A DNA stretch of 64,000 nt from Spirochaetales bacterium (GTDB taxonomy: Bacteria > Spirochaetota > Spirochaetia > SZUA-6), in NCBI GenBank assembly GCA_027021365.1, contig JALUUM010000016.1, forward strand, positions 1 to 64,000. The letters run 5' to 3'. The notes beneath the pieces were generated by a model, which worked only from the letters and a program-made list of their open reading frames with translations, searched no databases and was not told where the DNA came from. The position numbers and the translations under genes were made by a program. Each line of letters starts with the position of its first letter. Positions within the stretch are counted from its first letter, which is position 1. Positions 51,853 to 60,252 of this stretch are shown in pieces.

Positions 51853-54156
51853 TCAACCCCCGAAGAGTTTTAAAATCAGATTGTTCAATGCTATGAAAGA
51901 GGTTACGAAAACGATGGATACCATGGACATAAGCTTGAGCAGGATATTCAGGGAAGGGCCGGATGTATCCTTGAAGGGATCGCCAACGGTATCACCTACT
52001 ACACCTGCCTTGTGTGAATCGGACCCCTTACCTCCGAGATTCCCTTTCTCTATGAATTTCTTGGCATTATCCCAGGCACCTCCCGAATTGGCCATCATTA
52101 TGGCGAGGACAAAGCCCGAAGCAAGGGCTCCTGCAAGAAGTGCAATAACAGTCAAAGGCCCGAGAAGTATTCCCACTGTCACAGGTGCTATTATTGCCAG
52201 AAGAGAGGGAAGAACCATCTCACGTTGAGCACCCTTGGTGGATATTGCAACACAGGATGCATAGTCGGGTTTTTCGGTTCCCTGAAGTATTCCCTTCTTT
52301 TCCCTGAACTGTCTCCTGACTTCTTCTACCATTTCCCCGGCTGCCCTTCCCACTGCCTTCATCGACATGGAAGAGAATACGAAGGGCAGGGCGCCGCCTA
52401 TAAATAGTCCCACCAGAATGAGAGGGTTCAGTAGATTTATAGTAAGGGTTACTTCCTTTACCTGAGTTGCCGTATTGGTAGTTATGGTAAGGAGGCCAGA
52501 GTAGAATTTCTGGAATGAGCTGCTGACATCGAGGTGCTGCAGACCCTCTACGATCTTGTTTCCATACTCTGCAAGAAGAGCCAGGGCCGTAAGGGCTGCA
52601 GAACCAATTGCAAAGCCCTTTCCGGTAGCTGCAGTGGTATTACCGAGAGCATCCAGTGCGTCGGTCCTTTCACGTACGACGGGATCGAGGTTTGCCATTT
52701 CAGCAATGCCCCCGGCGTTATCTGCGACAGGGCCATATGCGTCCGTTGCAAGGGTAATTCCAAGGGTGGAGAGCATTCCTACCGCTGACATTCCGATTCC
52801 ATAGAGACCTATGCCCGGGTGCGATGCTCCGCCTGAAAGGAAGAATGCAAATAGAGTTGCAAGGGCTATTGTGATGACCGGAATGAGTGTTGAAGCCATT
52901 CCCAGGGCAATTCCTCCGATTATAACGGTTGCCGGGCCTGTTTTTGTCTCAGTAGCGAGTTCCTGAGTTGGTCTGTAATTGTCCGAGGTAAAATATTCAG
53001 TTGAAAAGCCGATTATATTTCCGGCAATGAGTCCAACTATCATAGCCCCCCAGATGCCCAGAAAACTTATGCCTGCAGTGAAATATATCAATAGGAAGGA
53101 GAGGATTGCAATTAGAGCCGTCGATATGTATACGCCCCTCCTGAGAGCAGAGAGAAGCACCTTCTGTGAAACATCTCCCTTTGCCCTCACAAAGGCAGTG
53201 CCTATGATCGAGGAGATGACACCGATGGTTGCTATGGAAACGGGAATCTGGATTGCCTGTATGGCAGAAACATTGGGAAGTGCGAGGCTGGCAATGGAAC
53301 CCAGAGCCATGGTTGCAATGATAGAACCGACATAGGATTCGTAGAGGTCGGCCCCCATACCTGCAACATCACCAACATTGTCACCGACATTGTCTGCTAT
53401 GGTTGCCGGGTTTCTCGGATCGTCTTCGGGAATACCTGCCTCCACCTTGCCGACAAGGTCTGCACCCACGTCGGCTGCTTTGGTAAAGATACCACCGCCA
53501 AGACGGGCAAAGAGTGCCATCGATGAGGCACCCATTCCGAATGTAATCATTATAGGAGGAATTTCCTCCACCTTTCCGATTAAGCCCATCGGGAGAAAGA
53601 CGTAACGGAGAAGGGTCCACCATATGGAGAGGTCGAGGAGGCCAAGACCTACAACGACCATACCCATTACCGTTCCCGAGGAAAAGGCAACCCGAAGGCC
53701 GCTGTTAAGAGTTTTTTCGGAAGCATGTGCAGTCCTTGCGTTTGCCCTGGTAGCTATGCTCATACCAATGAATCCGGCAAGGCCGGAGAAGAAACCTCCT
53801 GTAATAAAGGCAAAGGGAACGAAGGGGGAGAGCAGCTTGAATACATAGGAAATCAGGGCAAGGAGAATAAACAGAAAGACGAAGAATATGGCTACAACCT
53901 TGTACTGCTGTTTGAGATAGGCTATTGCTCCCTCTTGAATAGCCTTGCTTATCTCTATCATTGTATCATTACCAGGATCCTTCCTAAGGACACTGATTGC
54001 GAGAAATAGGGCAAACAACAGTGCTGCAATGGAACCTATCCATGTAATCCACATCAGATCGGCGGTACTACCGCCGGACGTATCGGCAAAGATGAATGTT
54101 ACCGGCAGGATGGTAAAGATGACTGCCAAAGTTGTTTTTTTCATTGAAGAATTCAT
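51853..54156 (-). CDS. hppA: K+-dependent, probably Na+-translocating membrane pyrophosphatase
   Basis: 767 aa, about 16 helices. Pyrophosphate site motifs: GGGIFTKAADVGADLVGKVEAGIPEDDPRNPATIADNVGDNVGD, ATDAYGPVADNAGGIAEM and KAGVVGDTVGDPFKDTSGPS. GNTTAATGKG has Ala where K+-independent enzymes have Lys, so K+-dependent. The DLYESYVGSI glutamate lies at the position seen in Na+ pumps. It would couple PPi hydrolysis to a sodium gradient. ATG 54156 follows GGAGG by 7 nt. N-terminus has a cleavable-looking leader (to FADTSGG). Confidence 0.95.
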   Translation of the reverse strand: MNSSMKKTTLAVIFTILPVTFIFADTSGGSTADLMWITWIGSIAALLFALFLAISVLRKDPGNDTMIEISKAIQEGAIAYLKQQYKVVAIFFVFLFILLALISYVFKLLSPFVPFAFITGGFFSGLAGFIGMSIATRANARTAHASEKTLNSGLRVAFSSGTVMGMVVVGLGLLDLSIWWTLLRYVFLPMGLIGKVEEIPPIMITFGMGASSMALFARLGGGIFTKAADVGADLVGKVEAGIPEDDPRNPATIADNVGDNVGDVAGMGADLYESYVGSIIATMALGSIASLALPNVSAIQAIQIPVSIATIGVISSIIGTAFVRAKGDVSQKVLLSALRRGVYISTALIAILSFLLIYFTAGISFLGIWGAMIVGLIAGNIIGFSTEYFTSDNYRPTQELATETKTGPATVIIGGIALGMASTLIPVITIALATLFAFFLSGGASHPGIGLYGIGMSAVGMLSTLGITLATDAYGPVADNAGGIAEMANLDPVVRERTDALDALGNTTAATGKGFAIGSAALTALALLAEYGNKIVEGLQHLDVSSSFQKFYSGLLTITTNTATQVKEVTLTINLLNPLILVGLFIGGALPFVFSSMSMKAVGRAAGEMVEEVRRQFREKKGILQGTEKPDYASCVAISTKGAQREMVLPSLLAIIAPVTVGILLGPLTVIALLAGALASGFVLAIMMANSGGAWDNAKKFIEKGNLGGKGSDSHKAGVVGDTVGDPFKDTSGPSLNILLKLMSMVSIVFVTSFIALNNLILKLFGG

Positions 54157-54192
54157 CAAGGTACCTCCAGGAGTCGGGGTTTTATCAAGGGG

Positions 54193-54221
54193 AGTTTAGA
54201 ATTATTTACTGTACTGGTCAA
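54193..54221 (-). promoter_or_regulatory. Promoter of hppA
   Basis: Minus strand TTGACC (54221-54216), 17 nt, TAAACT (54198-54193), 36 nt upstream of the start. Confidence 0.5.
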
Positions 54222-54294
54222 TACGAATGGAAATTAAAATTTTACAAATTGGATGTTGACGAAAAATTAACCTGCTTGAAATGAAAAATATCCG

Positions 54295-55359
54295 ATGATA
54301 TTATGGACATCAGTGAAAAATGATATCATTCTGATTCCCCTTTTTTTGCTTCTCTTTATAATATTTTTTGCACTTTTCACTACCCTCGACCTGTTTGCCT
54401 TCTGGACCTCTCTTTCTTCTTATGGCAGTGAAAAAACGGGAGGACAGTTTCTATTTGCCCTGTGGCCTAAACTTGTTGAAACGCTACCCGTTTCTCTTTT
54501 TTTTACGATTGTTTTCATTGAATTTCGGATTCTGATGAAACCGGGAACGAGGTTTTTTTCCTTTCTGATACTTCTCCTTCTATCGCTTGCCATTCTCGTT
54601 TTCGGAGTAAAGCTTTTAAGCGGATTTGAAAAGTCACAAACCTCGAGAGTGGTTACCGAAGGTATCGAAATGATACCGGGAAGAATAAATCCCATGGGGA
54701 GATACCTCGTATACCCGATAGCCGTTTCCGGTAATCTTCTTAAAGGTGTTGCGATAGCTGAGAAGGAAGAGAGAAGTGGTAATGCAGCGCAAGCGAAAGA
54801 GGCGCCGGTAAGGAAAGCACCCTCTAAAGGGAAGCCTGAGGGGGCTGGAGCTCTGAGGTTTGTGAAGGAAGCACAGATTGTCGAAAAGGGAAAAGAAATC
54901 CGATTGGAAGGATCTGAAGGAACTTTATTTTCCGTTTACAGGTCGGAAATTCCGGCAAGACCCTTTTCGATGAAAGACCAGCATTTCATAGAGACATTTC
55001 TTCGGGATATAGCCTTCTTTAATGAGAAGCTTCTCTCATATGCGAAAACCGGCGGAAAGGATTTCTATATGCTGGCCTTTGCAATACTCTTTCTATTCCT
55101 TGCAAGCGGATTCTTCATGCGCATTACCAGGTGGCCTCTTTTCAACCTGCTCTTTTCGTTTCTTGCTTCGAGGGCTTACTTCTCTCTCTACTCTTTCCTC
55201 GCAGGCCCCGTATCCCTTCAAATAGCAAAGTACATGGGAAAATCGGAAATTGCCGGCAGTATGCCTGCTTATGTGATGATACTGATTGGCATTTTGCTCC
55301 TTCTGATAGATATTCTTTTTGTGCCCTTCGACAGATGGAAGAGGGAGATCGAGGAATGA
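54295..55359 (+). CDS. LptF/LptG-like membrane protein A (tentative)
   Basis: 354 aa. Two or three hydrophobic helices at each end (about 9-35, 60-105, and 260-345) flank an exported middle region with an Ala/Lys/Pro-rich linker (residues 160-190) and a strand-rich part (FVKEAQIVEKGKEIRLEGSEGTLFSVYRSEI). This split arrangement resembles YjgP/YjgQ-type LptF/LptG proteins but I see no diagnostic motif. It overlaps the next gene in ATGA, so the two may form a heterodimer. No clear Shine-Dalgarno; GTG 54313 is an alternative start. Confidence 0.5.
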   Translation: MILWTSVKNDIILIPLFLLLFIIFFALFTTLDLFAFWTSLSSYGSEKTGGQFLFALWPKLVETLPVSLFFTIVFIEFRILMKPGTRFFSFLILLLLSLAILVFGVKLLSGFEKSQTSRVVTEGIEMIPGRINPMGRYLVYPIAVSGNLLKGVAIAEKEERSGNAAQAKEAPVRKAPSKGKPEGAGALRFVKEAQIVEKGKEIRLEGSEGTLFSVYRSEIPARPFSMKDQHFIETFLRDIAFFNEKLLSYAKTGGKDFYMLAFAILFLFLASGFFMRITRWPLFNLLFSFLASRAYFSLYSFLAGPVSLQIAKYMGKSEIAGSMPAYVMILIGILLLLIDILFVPFDRWKREIEE

Positions 55360-57110
55360 AACGTTTACCAACCTACCTTGTAACAAGGGTCCTCACCATA
55401 TTCTACCTCGTTATGGCATTCCTATTCTTTCTCTATTCTTTCTATCTGTACAATCCCAGGGATTTATTGGGAAGATACCTCTGGCCCTTTCTCTTCATGA
55501 ATACCGTTAAACTATTCATACAGTATCTCATACCCATAACAGTGACCTCCGTTATTCTGGCCTATTCGTTGTTCATAAAAGAAAAGGACCTCTATGTAAG
55601 TGGGGGAGTACCCCTTCCCTTCAATCAACTGGTGGTCAAGCCCATTGTATTTTTCATAATACTCGCTGCTGTCTATGCCGTACTTGCCGAGGGAGTTTAC
55701 CCTGTAGTAACGGCCAGGATAGAGGAGGAGAGGTATCTCTCCAACCTTGCTCGTGGTTTCGAGGAGAAATGGAAGACTGCCCTGGAAAATAAGGATTACG
55801 AGGAGGCCAAGGAGTATATTGATCTTTACCTCGTGATAGATCCCGGAAACAGAGAGGTACAGGACAAGAGAGCTAACTTGAAGCTTAAGTTGTTGACCGG
55901 TGGTAACAGTGGAAATTCTTTAGAGCGAGGTAAAACAGATGGCAGTGAAAAGAAGAAGGAGATGGGAAGAAATTATCTACCTGATGAGACAGAGGGCATG
56001 ACGGTTGATGAGTATATAGCACTTGCAAAGCGATACTACGCTGAGGAGGATTATTTTTCAGCACATTACTATGCATCCCTGGCATATAGAATAGACCCCG
56101 AGCGAAGGGATGCCCTTAGAGTAGCCGGAAAGGCCTGGGAAAAGATTACCTCCTTTTCTCAAAGTGGCAAGGAGAGAGAGGAGTCAAAATTTTACAGGAG
56201 AAAGAAGGAAGGATACACTGCACTTATTAGTAATCAACCGGTGAAGGCATACTACATATTCAGTGAATTGAAGAAAATAAACCCCGATGATGCCGATATA
56301 AAGAGATATTTCAGTAAGGCCAGGGAAGCTGTAAAGAAGGTCTCCTTTTTCATAGACGAGGCAGAGGATATGCTTGCTCTGCCGGGATACAGGAACATAG
56401 CTTTTATAAATTCGACGGAAGATGGCAAGAGGGAACTACTGTACATATCAAAACTCGTCGCTATTGGAGAAAACTACTTCTTCAGTGGCATAGAAGACCT
56501 GAAATTTGATGAAAACGGTGTTGTTTATCATTTGAAGGCTCCCTACGGAAAGTTGATAGGAAATGCAATAGTGATGCTTGCGATAGACAGGGAGAATCGT
56601 AAAAATGTAAAAGAGGCCGTCTATGTTAAGGGAAACCGTGAAGCCTCTGTTAGGAATCTGATTTATCTCCGGACCAGGCCGGATGAATTGATTCACCTGG
56701 ATGGAAACTATAAAAGATTCGAATCCCTTTCACTAGCAGAGTTGTTCAGGTTGCGGAGCGGGGGGGGCAAATACGGAATTATTGAAAAGTATATAGATAT
56801 ATCAATACTGATGAAAATACTGAATCCCTTTTCTCTCCTTGTTCTGGCACTCCTTGGCATTTCTTTTGGCTGGTTTTTCAGGGCTCGTTATCTGGCACGG
56901 TTGCCAATAATTGCCTATGCATTTATTCCCTTTATGCCGCTCTTTATTCTACTGCTTTACTCTCTCTACCAGTATGGTAACGAGATAATTCTCTACTTCG
57001 TCCTGTCGGTTTCAGGTTTTTTAACCGCTCTAATCACACTGGTAGTGATGCAGGCTGCACTTCTCTTTCTGGCTATGATCCTTGTAGCGGGACAGAGGAC
57101 ATCTTCGTGA
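55356..57110 (+). CDS. LptF/LptG-like membrane protein B with internal TPR-like region
   Basis: 584 aa. N-terminal helices (LVTRVLTIFYLVMAFLFFLYSFYLY, later ILAYSLFIKEKDLYVSGGVPLPFNQLVVKPIVFF) recall the LptF/G start in which a loop mentions object preference. Then an exported part with tetratricopeptide-like helices (KTALENKDYEEAKEYIDLYLVIDPGNREVQDKRA; YYAEEDYFSAHYYASLAYRIDPERRDAL; PVKAYYIFSELKKINPDDADI), a beta-rich region, and three C-terminal helices. The TPR insert is not part of normal LptG. Start ATG 55356 overlaps the previous stop; an open frame extends earlier but is antisense to nothing useful. LPS-type transport is a hypothesis. Confidence 0.55.
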   Translation: MKRLPTYLVTRVLTIFYLVMAFLFFLYSFYLYNPRDLLGRYLWPFLFMNTVKLFIQYLIPITVTSVILAYSLFIKEKDLYVSGGVPLPFNQLVVKPIVFFIILAAVYAVLAEGVYPVVTARIEEERYLSNLARGFEEKWKTALENKDYEEAKEYIDLYLVIDPGNREVQDKRANLKLKLLTGGNSGNSLERGKTDGSEKKKEMGRNYLPDETEGMTVDEYIALAKRYYAEEDYFSAHYYASLAYRIDPERRDALRVAGKAWEKITSFSQSGKEREESKFYRRKKEGYTALISNQPVKAYYIFSELKKINPDDADIKRYFSKAREAVKKVSFFIDEAEDMLALPGYRNIAFINSTEDGKRELLYISKLVAIGENYFFSGIEDLKFDENGVVYHLKAPYGKLIGNAIVMLAIDRENRKNVKEAVYVKGNREASVRNLIYLRTRPDELIHLDGNYKRFESLSLAELFRLRSGGGKYGIIEKYIDISILMKILNPFSLLVLALLGISFGWFFRARYLARLPIIAYAFIPFMPLFILLLYSLYQYGNEIILYFVLSVSGFLTALITLVVMQAALLFLAMILVAGQRTSS

Positions 57111-57143
57111 GGCTTTTGCATGGTGTTTTTTCATGGAGGGTTT

Positions 57144-57170
57144 TTCTTCATAAGGTTCTTCTTCATAAGG
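57144..57170 (+). repeat. Short direct repeat, 15-bp period
   Basis: TTCTTCATAAGG occurs at 57144-57155 and 57159-57170 just upstream of the ECF-type promoter. Two copies only; could be a binding site repeat or a slip duplication. Confidence 0.7.
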
Positions 57171-57194
57171 TATTAAAAAAATCTTAATCTTTCT

Positions 57195-57222
57195 GGAACC
57201 TTTGACGTGGGAATAGCGACTA
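57195..57222 (+). promoter_or_regulatory. ECF-type promoter of the Spy-like/sigma/anti-sigma operon
   Basis: GGAACC (57195-57200), 16 nt, CGACTA (57217-57222) matches the sigma-E-like pattern, and no good sigma-70 hexamers lie there. It suggests autoregulation by the ECF sigma encoded in the operon. Confidence 0.55.
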
Positions 57223-57243
57223 ATAGATTAGAGGGAGAAGGAT

Positions 57244-57783
57244 ATGAACAGAAAAAGAGTCTATGTAACGGCAATACTTATCGTACTTTTCGTAATGGCT
57301 ACGATATCTGTGTACTCTCAGACCCAGGCTGAATTGAATGAACAGGTTCTTACAAGGTTGGGATTTACTGACGACGAGATAAAGGGGCTGATGGCAATAC
57401 AGGAGGAAACCCAGAAGACGATAGTGCTGGCAAAGGCAGAGATGGATATATACAGGGCAGAGCTTAAAAAACTCTTGCTGAACCCTGATGTGAATATGAA
57501 GGATGTTGAAAAGATTCTAAGGCAATCGATGGAATGGGAATTAAAAATGAGGCTTGCTCAGATAAAACGCGAGGTGGAATCTAGGAAACTAGTTGGAGAC
57601 AAGAAATGGGCAAGGCTTGTACAATATTTAAGGAAAGTTGCCCAGAGAAAAAAGTTGAATAGGGTGAATAATAATGTTCAAAGACCAAAGGCAGGAGCGC
57701 CAAGATTAAACCCATCAAGAGAAGAGCGGATAAAGGCCCTGATAAGGGAACTGGAAAAGTTGCTGGAGGAACCGAAGAACTAA
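57244..57783 (+). CDS. Spy/CpxP-like exported protein
   Basis: 179 aa. Signal peptide at residues 1-25 (TAILIVLFVMATISVYSQ), then two long charged helices: LNEQVLTRLGFTDDEIKGLMAIQEETQKTIVLAKAEMDIYRAELKKLLLNPDVNMKDVEKILRQ, similar to the LTxxQ/heavy-metal-sensing Spy fold. First gene of a sigma/anti-sigma operon, so it is probably a periplasmic chaperone or stress sensor produced by that response. Its stop overlaps the coding frame of the ECF sigma. Confidence 0.7.
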   Translation: MNRKRVYVTAILIVLFVMATISVYSQTQAELNEQVLTRLGFTDDEIKGLMAIQEETQKTIVLAKAEMDIYRAELKKLLLNPDVNMKDVEKILRQSMEWELKMRLAQIKREVESRKLVGDKKWARLVQYLRKVAQRKKLNRVNNNVQRPKAGAPRLNPSREERIKALIRELEKLLEEPKN

Positions 57784-58331
57784 ATTCCGATGATACTTTA
57801 CTCTACAAGAGGTTTGTCGAAGAAAATGACAGTTCCTGTTTTGAAGCTCTGGTAAGGAAGAATGAGCAGTTCCTTGACAGGTTGCTCTACGGAATATTCA
57901 AGGGAAATGTAGAGGACGTTGAAGATGCAAGGCAGGAGATACTTATTGAACTGTATACGAAAGCCAGGAATTTCCGTTTCCATTCGAGCTTTAAAACGTA
58001 TCTCTACAGGATAGCAAGAAACAGGGCAATAGATATCTTAAGGAAGAAAGGTCGGGACAGGGCAAAGATAGCGAAGCTTAAGGATTACCAGATGGTGAGG
58101 GAAGCGAGAGACCCTCAGGAGATTGCCCTTGAGATGGACAGAAGGGAGAATGTATTAGCTGCACTGTTCAAATTGAAGGAAGAGGAGCGAACAATGCTGA
58201 TAGCAAGGGATGTGGAGGGACTGTCATTGAATGAGATAGCGGAGGTATATGGAATACCCCTTGGAACGGTCAAATCAAAATTGCACAGGGCGAGAGATAG
58301 GATAATTGGTTACCTGGATAAGGATTTTTAA
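57780..58331 (+). CDS. ECF-type sigma factor with no canonical start codon
   Basis: About 183 aa if counted from codon 57780. Region 2: LLYGIFKGNVEDVEDARQEILIELYTKARNFRF and FKTYLYRIARNRAIDILRKK; region 4: LFKLKEEERTMLIARDVEGLSLNEIAEVYGIPLGTVKSKLHRARDRI. The sigma-typical N-terminus (SDDTLLYKRFVEENDSSCFEALVRKNEQF) is in frame upstream of the TTG at 57882, back to a stop at 57672, and contains no ATG, GTG or TTG. GGAGGA at 57764-57769 would suit a start near 57780 (CTA). Either a rare start codon, a frameshift or a sequence error. The start is marked approximate. Confidence 0.75.
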   Translation, partial: LNSDDTLLYKRFVEENDSSCFEALVRKNEQFLDRLLYGIFKGNVEDVEDARQEILIELYTKARNFRFHSSFKTYLYRIARNRAIDILRKKGRDRAKIAKLKDYQMVREARDPQEIALEMDRRENVLAALFKLKEEERTMLIARDVEGLSLNEIAEVYGIPLGTVKSKLHRARDRIIGYLDKDF

Positions 58332-58356
58332 TCGAAAAAGGGTAGAGGCAAGGGAG

Positions 58357-58866
58357 ATGTTCAAAGAGGAGTGTGCAGATTTCAGAGAGAAGATTCAATA
58401 TCTTATGGATGCTCTCGAACCGGGAGACGAGCTGGTGTTGACCGGCGAGGTGAAAGAACATCTTTCAAGATGTGACGATTGCAGAGAATATTTCGATTCC
58501 CTGGTTAAATACAGAAGAATGTTGGGATACCAGCTTGTCGAATCCTCCAAAAGGGTGGGTAAGCTAAATGGTTCTCACATTAGAGAGGCAATTGCAAAGG
58601 GAAAAGAGAGAAATCTTTCCCTTAAGAAACGCCGTTTCCTTACTTCGATTGCAGCAATTCTGGTTCTCTCTGTTGGCATTCCGATTGGCTTGTCTGTTTA
58701 CAGAACAATAGAAGAGAGGGAAATCATTGCTGCCTGGAGTTCGGAAGTTGTGGATTCGGTTTACTCGGAACCAATGCTCAATGGTGTTGAGTACAGCGTT
58801 CTGGAAAATACGGAAAGTTTTTCTGACTGGCTGCTGGAGCTTGGTGAAAATCAAGATTATTTTTAA
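58357..58866 (+). CDS. zf-HC2-like anti-sigma factor
   Basis: 169 aa. Zinc-binding head with HLSRCDDC (H-x3-C-x2-C) at about residues 33-40, basic linker, one membrane helix (FLTSIAAILVLSVGIPIGLSVY, about 92-112), and a short exterior tail of about 55 acidic residues. ATG 58357 follows GAGG by 8 nt; an open frame starting earlier overlaps the sigma gene. Third sigma/anti-sigma pair in the window. Confidence 0.82.
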   Translation: MFKEECADFREKIQYLMDALEPGDELVLTGEVKEHLSRCDDCREYFDSLVKYRRMLGYQLVESSKRVGKLNGSHIREAIAKGKERNLSLKKRRFLTSIAAILVLSVGIPIGLSVYRTIEEREIIAAWSSEVVDSVYSEPMLNGVEYSVLENTESFSDWLLELGENQDYF

Positions 58867-58883
58867 AACTTTTCTCTTCCTTC

Positions 58884-58912
58884 TTGACAACAATAATACT
58901 GATATGTAGTAT
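58884..58912 (+). promoter_or_regulatory. Promoter of the iolM operon
   Basis: TTGACA (58884-58889), exactly 17 nt, TAGTAT (58907-58912). Expected start about 58919, immediately before the LacI-type operator. Confidence 0.75.
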
Positions 58913-58921
58913 ATCCATGCA

Positions 58922-58939
58922 ATTGAAAACGTTTGCAAT
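58922..58939. promoter_or_regulatory. LacI-family operator
   Basis: ATTGAAAAC-GTTTGCAAT, an 18-bp palindrome with central CG and one mismatch, placed at the transcription start of iolM. The layout is that of LacI/GalR operators, and a LacI-family gene ends the same operon. A direct repeat TTGCAATAAT (58933-58942 and 58946-58955) overlaps it. Confidence 0.75.
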
Positions 58940-58977
58940 AATCTATTGCAATAATTTTATGATTACGGAGGAAAAAA

Positions 58978-60171
58978 ATGGGAAAGACGATGAGAGCTGT
59001 TGTCCTGAGTGCTGACTGGGACCCGAAACCGAGCTATAAACCTACACCCAAGGATATAGCCGGAAAGCTAACCTACCTGGGAAGCCAGGTCTGGAGAAAT
59101 CCGAGACTCAGTATAGAGGAAAGGCCTGTTCCGGAGGTGGGACCGACAGAGATACTGATAAAGGTAAGGGCATGTGGTATCTGCGGAAGCGATGTTCACA
59201 TGGCTCAGAAGGATGACGAGGGTTACATCTGGTATCCCGGCTTGACAGCATTTCCAGTGACCCTTGGCCATGAGTTTTCCGGCGAGGTAGTGGAAACGGG
59301 AGAAAGAGCTATCAACAAGAGAACGGGAAAGGTTTACGAGAAGGGCGAGCCTGTCTGTGTGGAGGAAATGCTCTGGTGCGGTAGTTGTAAACCTTGTGCC
59401 GACGGTTACCCAAACCACTGCGAGAACCTGCAGGAAATAGGTTTTTCCGTGGAGGGTGCATTCACCGATTATATCAAAGTTGATGCCAAGTATGCTTGGA
59501 GCTTGGAGGGTCTCCGCAAGTTATACTCGGAGGATAAGTTGTTTGAGGCAGGATCTCTCGTAGAACCAACGTCTGTGGCATACAATGCTGTAATAGAGAG
59601 AGGTGGCGGTATACGTCCCGGTGACAATGTGGTAATACTTGGAGGAGGTCCCGTAGGATTGGCTGCTGTCGCAATTCTTAAGAGAGCCGGTGCTGCTAAG
59701 GTTATACTTTCAGAACCTGAAGCATCACGGGCAAAGCTCGGCAAGGAAATGGGAGCCGATTATATAATAAATCCCAAGGAAGTGGATTTTGCAGAAGCCG
59801 TACTCGATATTACCGAAGGAATGGGAGCAAAATTGTATCTTGAAGCAACTGGTCTTCCCGACCTTGTATTTCCCGGCATAGAGCAGGCTATCTGGCTCGG
59901 ACGTGAGCTCAATTCCACGGTTGTGATAGTTGCAAGGGCAGACAAAAAGATTCCCGTGACCGGCGAGGTCTTTCAGGTGCGAAGAGCAAATATAGTCGGT
60001 GCACAGGGACATTCCGGCCATGGAACATTCCCGCGTGTAATTGCAGCGATGGCTTCGGGTATGGACATGACAAAGCTGATTACAAAGCGGGTTAAACTGG
60101 ATGAAGTTCCGGAGAACATAATTGCTCTGCAGACAGACAGGAGTAACTGTAAGATCACCTGTAAGTTTTAA
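58978..60171 (+). CDS. iolM: Zn-dependent dehydrogenase, probable scyllo-inosose 3-dehydrogenase IolM
   Basis: 397 aa medium-chain dehydrogenase. Catalytic Zn ligands in RACGICGSDVHM and GHEFSGEVVETGE; structural Zn Cys set CGSCKPCADGYPNHC; cofactor GGGPVGLAAVAIL. Long segments recall the Thermotoga maritima IolM protein (RAVVL..WDPKP...KDI.GKLTYLGS.VWR; DAKYAWSL; EPTSVAYNAVI; RRANIVGAQGHSGHGTFPR), from memory. That enzyme oxidises scyllo-inosose in a non-phosphorylating myo-inositol pathway. GGAGG lies 8 nt upstream. No iolG or iolN is visible in the window, so the pathway is incomplete here. Confidence 0.82.
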   Translation: MGKTMRAVVLSADWDPKPSYKPTPKDIAGKLTYLGSQVWRNPRLSIEERPVPEVGPTEILIKVRACGICGSDVHMAQKDDEGYIWYPGLTAFPVTLGHEFSGEVVETGERAINKRTGKVYEKGEPVCVEEMLWCGSCKPCADGYPNHCENLQEIGFSVEGAFTDYIKVDAKYAWSLEGLRKLYSEDKLFEAGSLVEPTSVAYNAVIERGGGIRPGDNVVILGGGPVGLAAVAILKRAGAAKVILSEPEASRAKLGKEMGADYIINPKEVDFAEAVLDITEGMGAKLYLEATGLPDLVFPGIEQAIWLGRELNSTVVIVARADKKIPVTGEVFQVRRANIVGAQGHSGHGTFPRVIAAMASGMDMTKLITKRVKLDEVPENIIALQTDRSNCKITCKF

Positions 60172-60197
60172 TCGTTTTCCGGTTTTCCGAATATTAT

Positions 60198-60227
60198 TTG
60201 ACATCGCTAAAGGTTGGTGCTTACACT
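60198..60227 (+). promoter_or_regulatory. Possible internal promoter before iolO
   Basis: TTGACA (60198-60203), 18 nt, TACACT (60222-60227), in the 81-bp gap between iolM and iolO. Could give separate expression of iolO and lacI. Confidence 0.4.
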
Positions 60228-60252
60228 TTCAAGAAAAGACAGGGGGGATTCC

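Noticed and set aside
57790..57855. ATG at 57790 as start of the third ECF sigma
   Set aside because: It is in the wrong frame and meets a stop after 21 codons.
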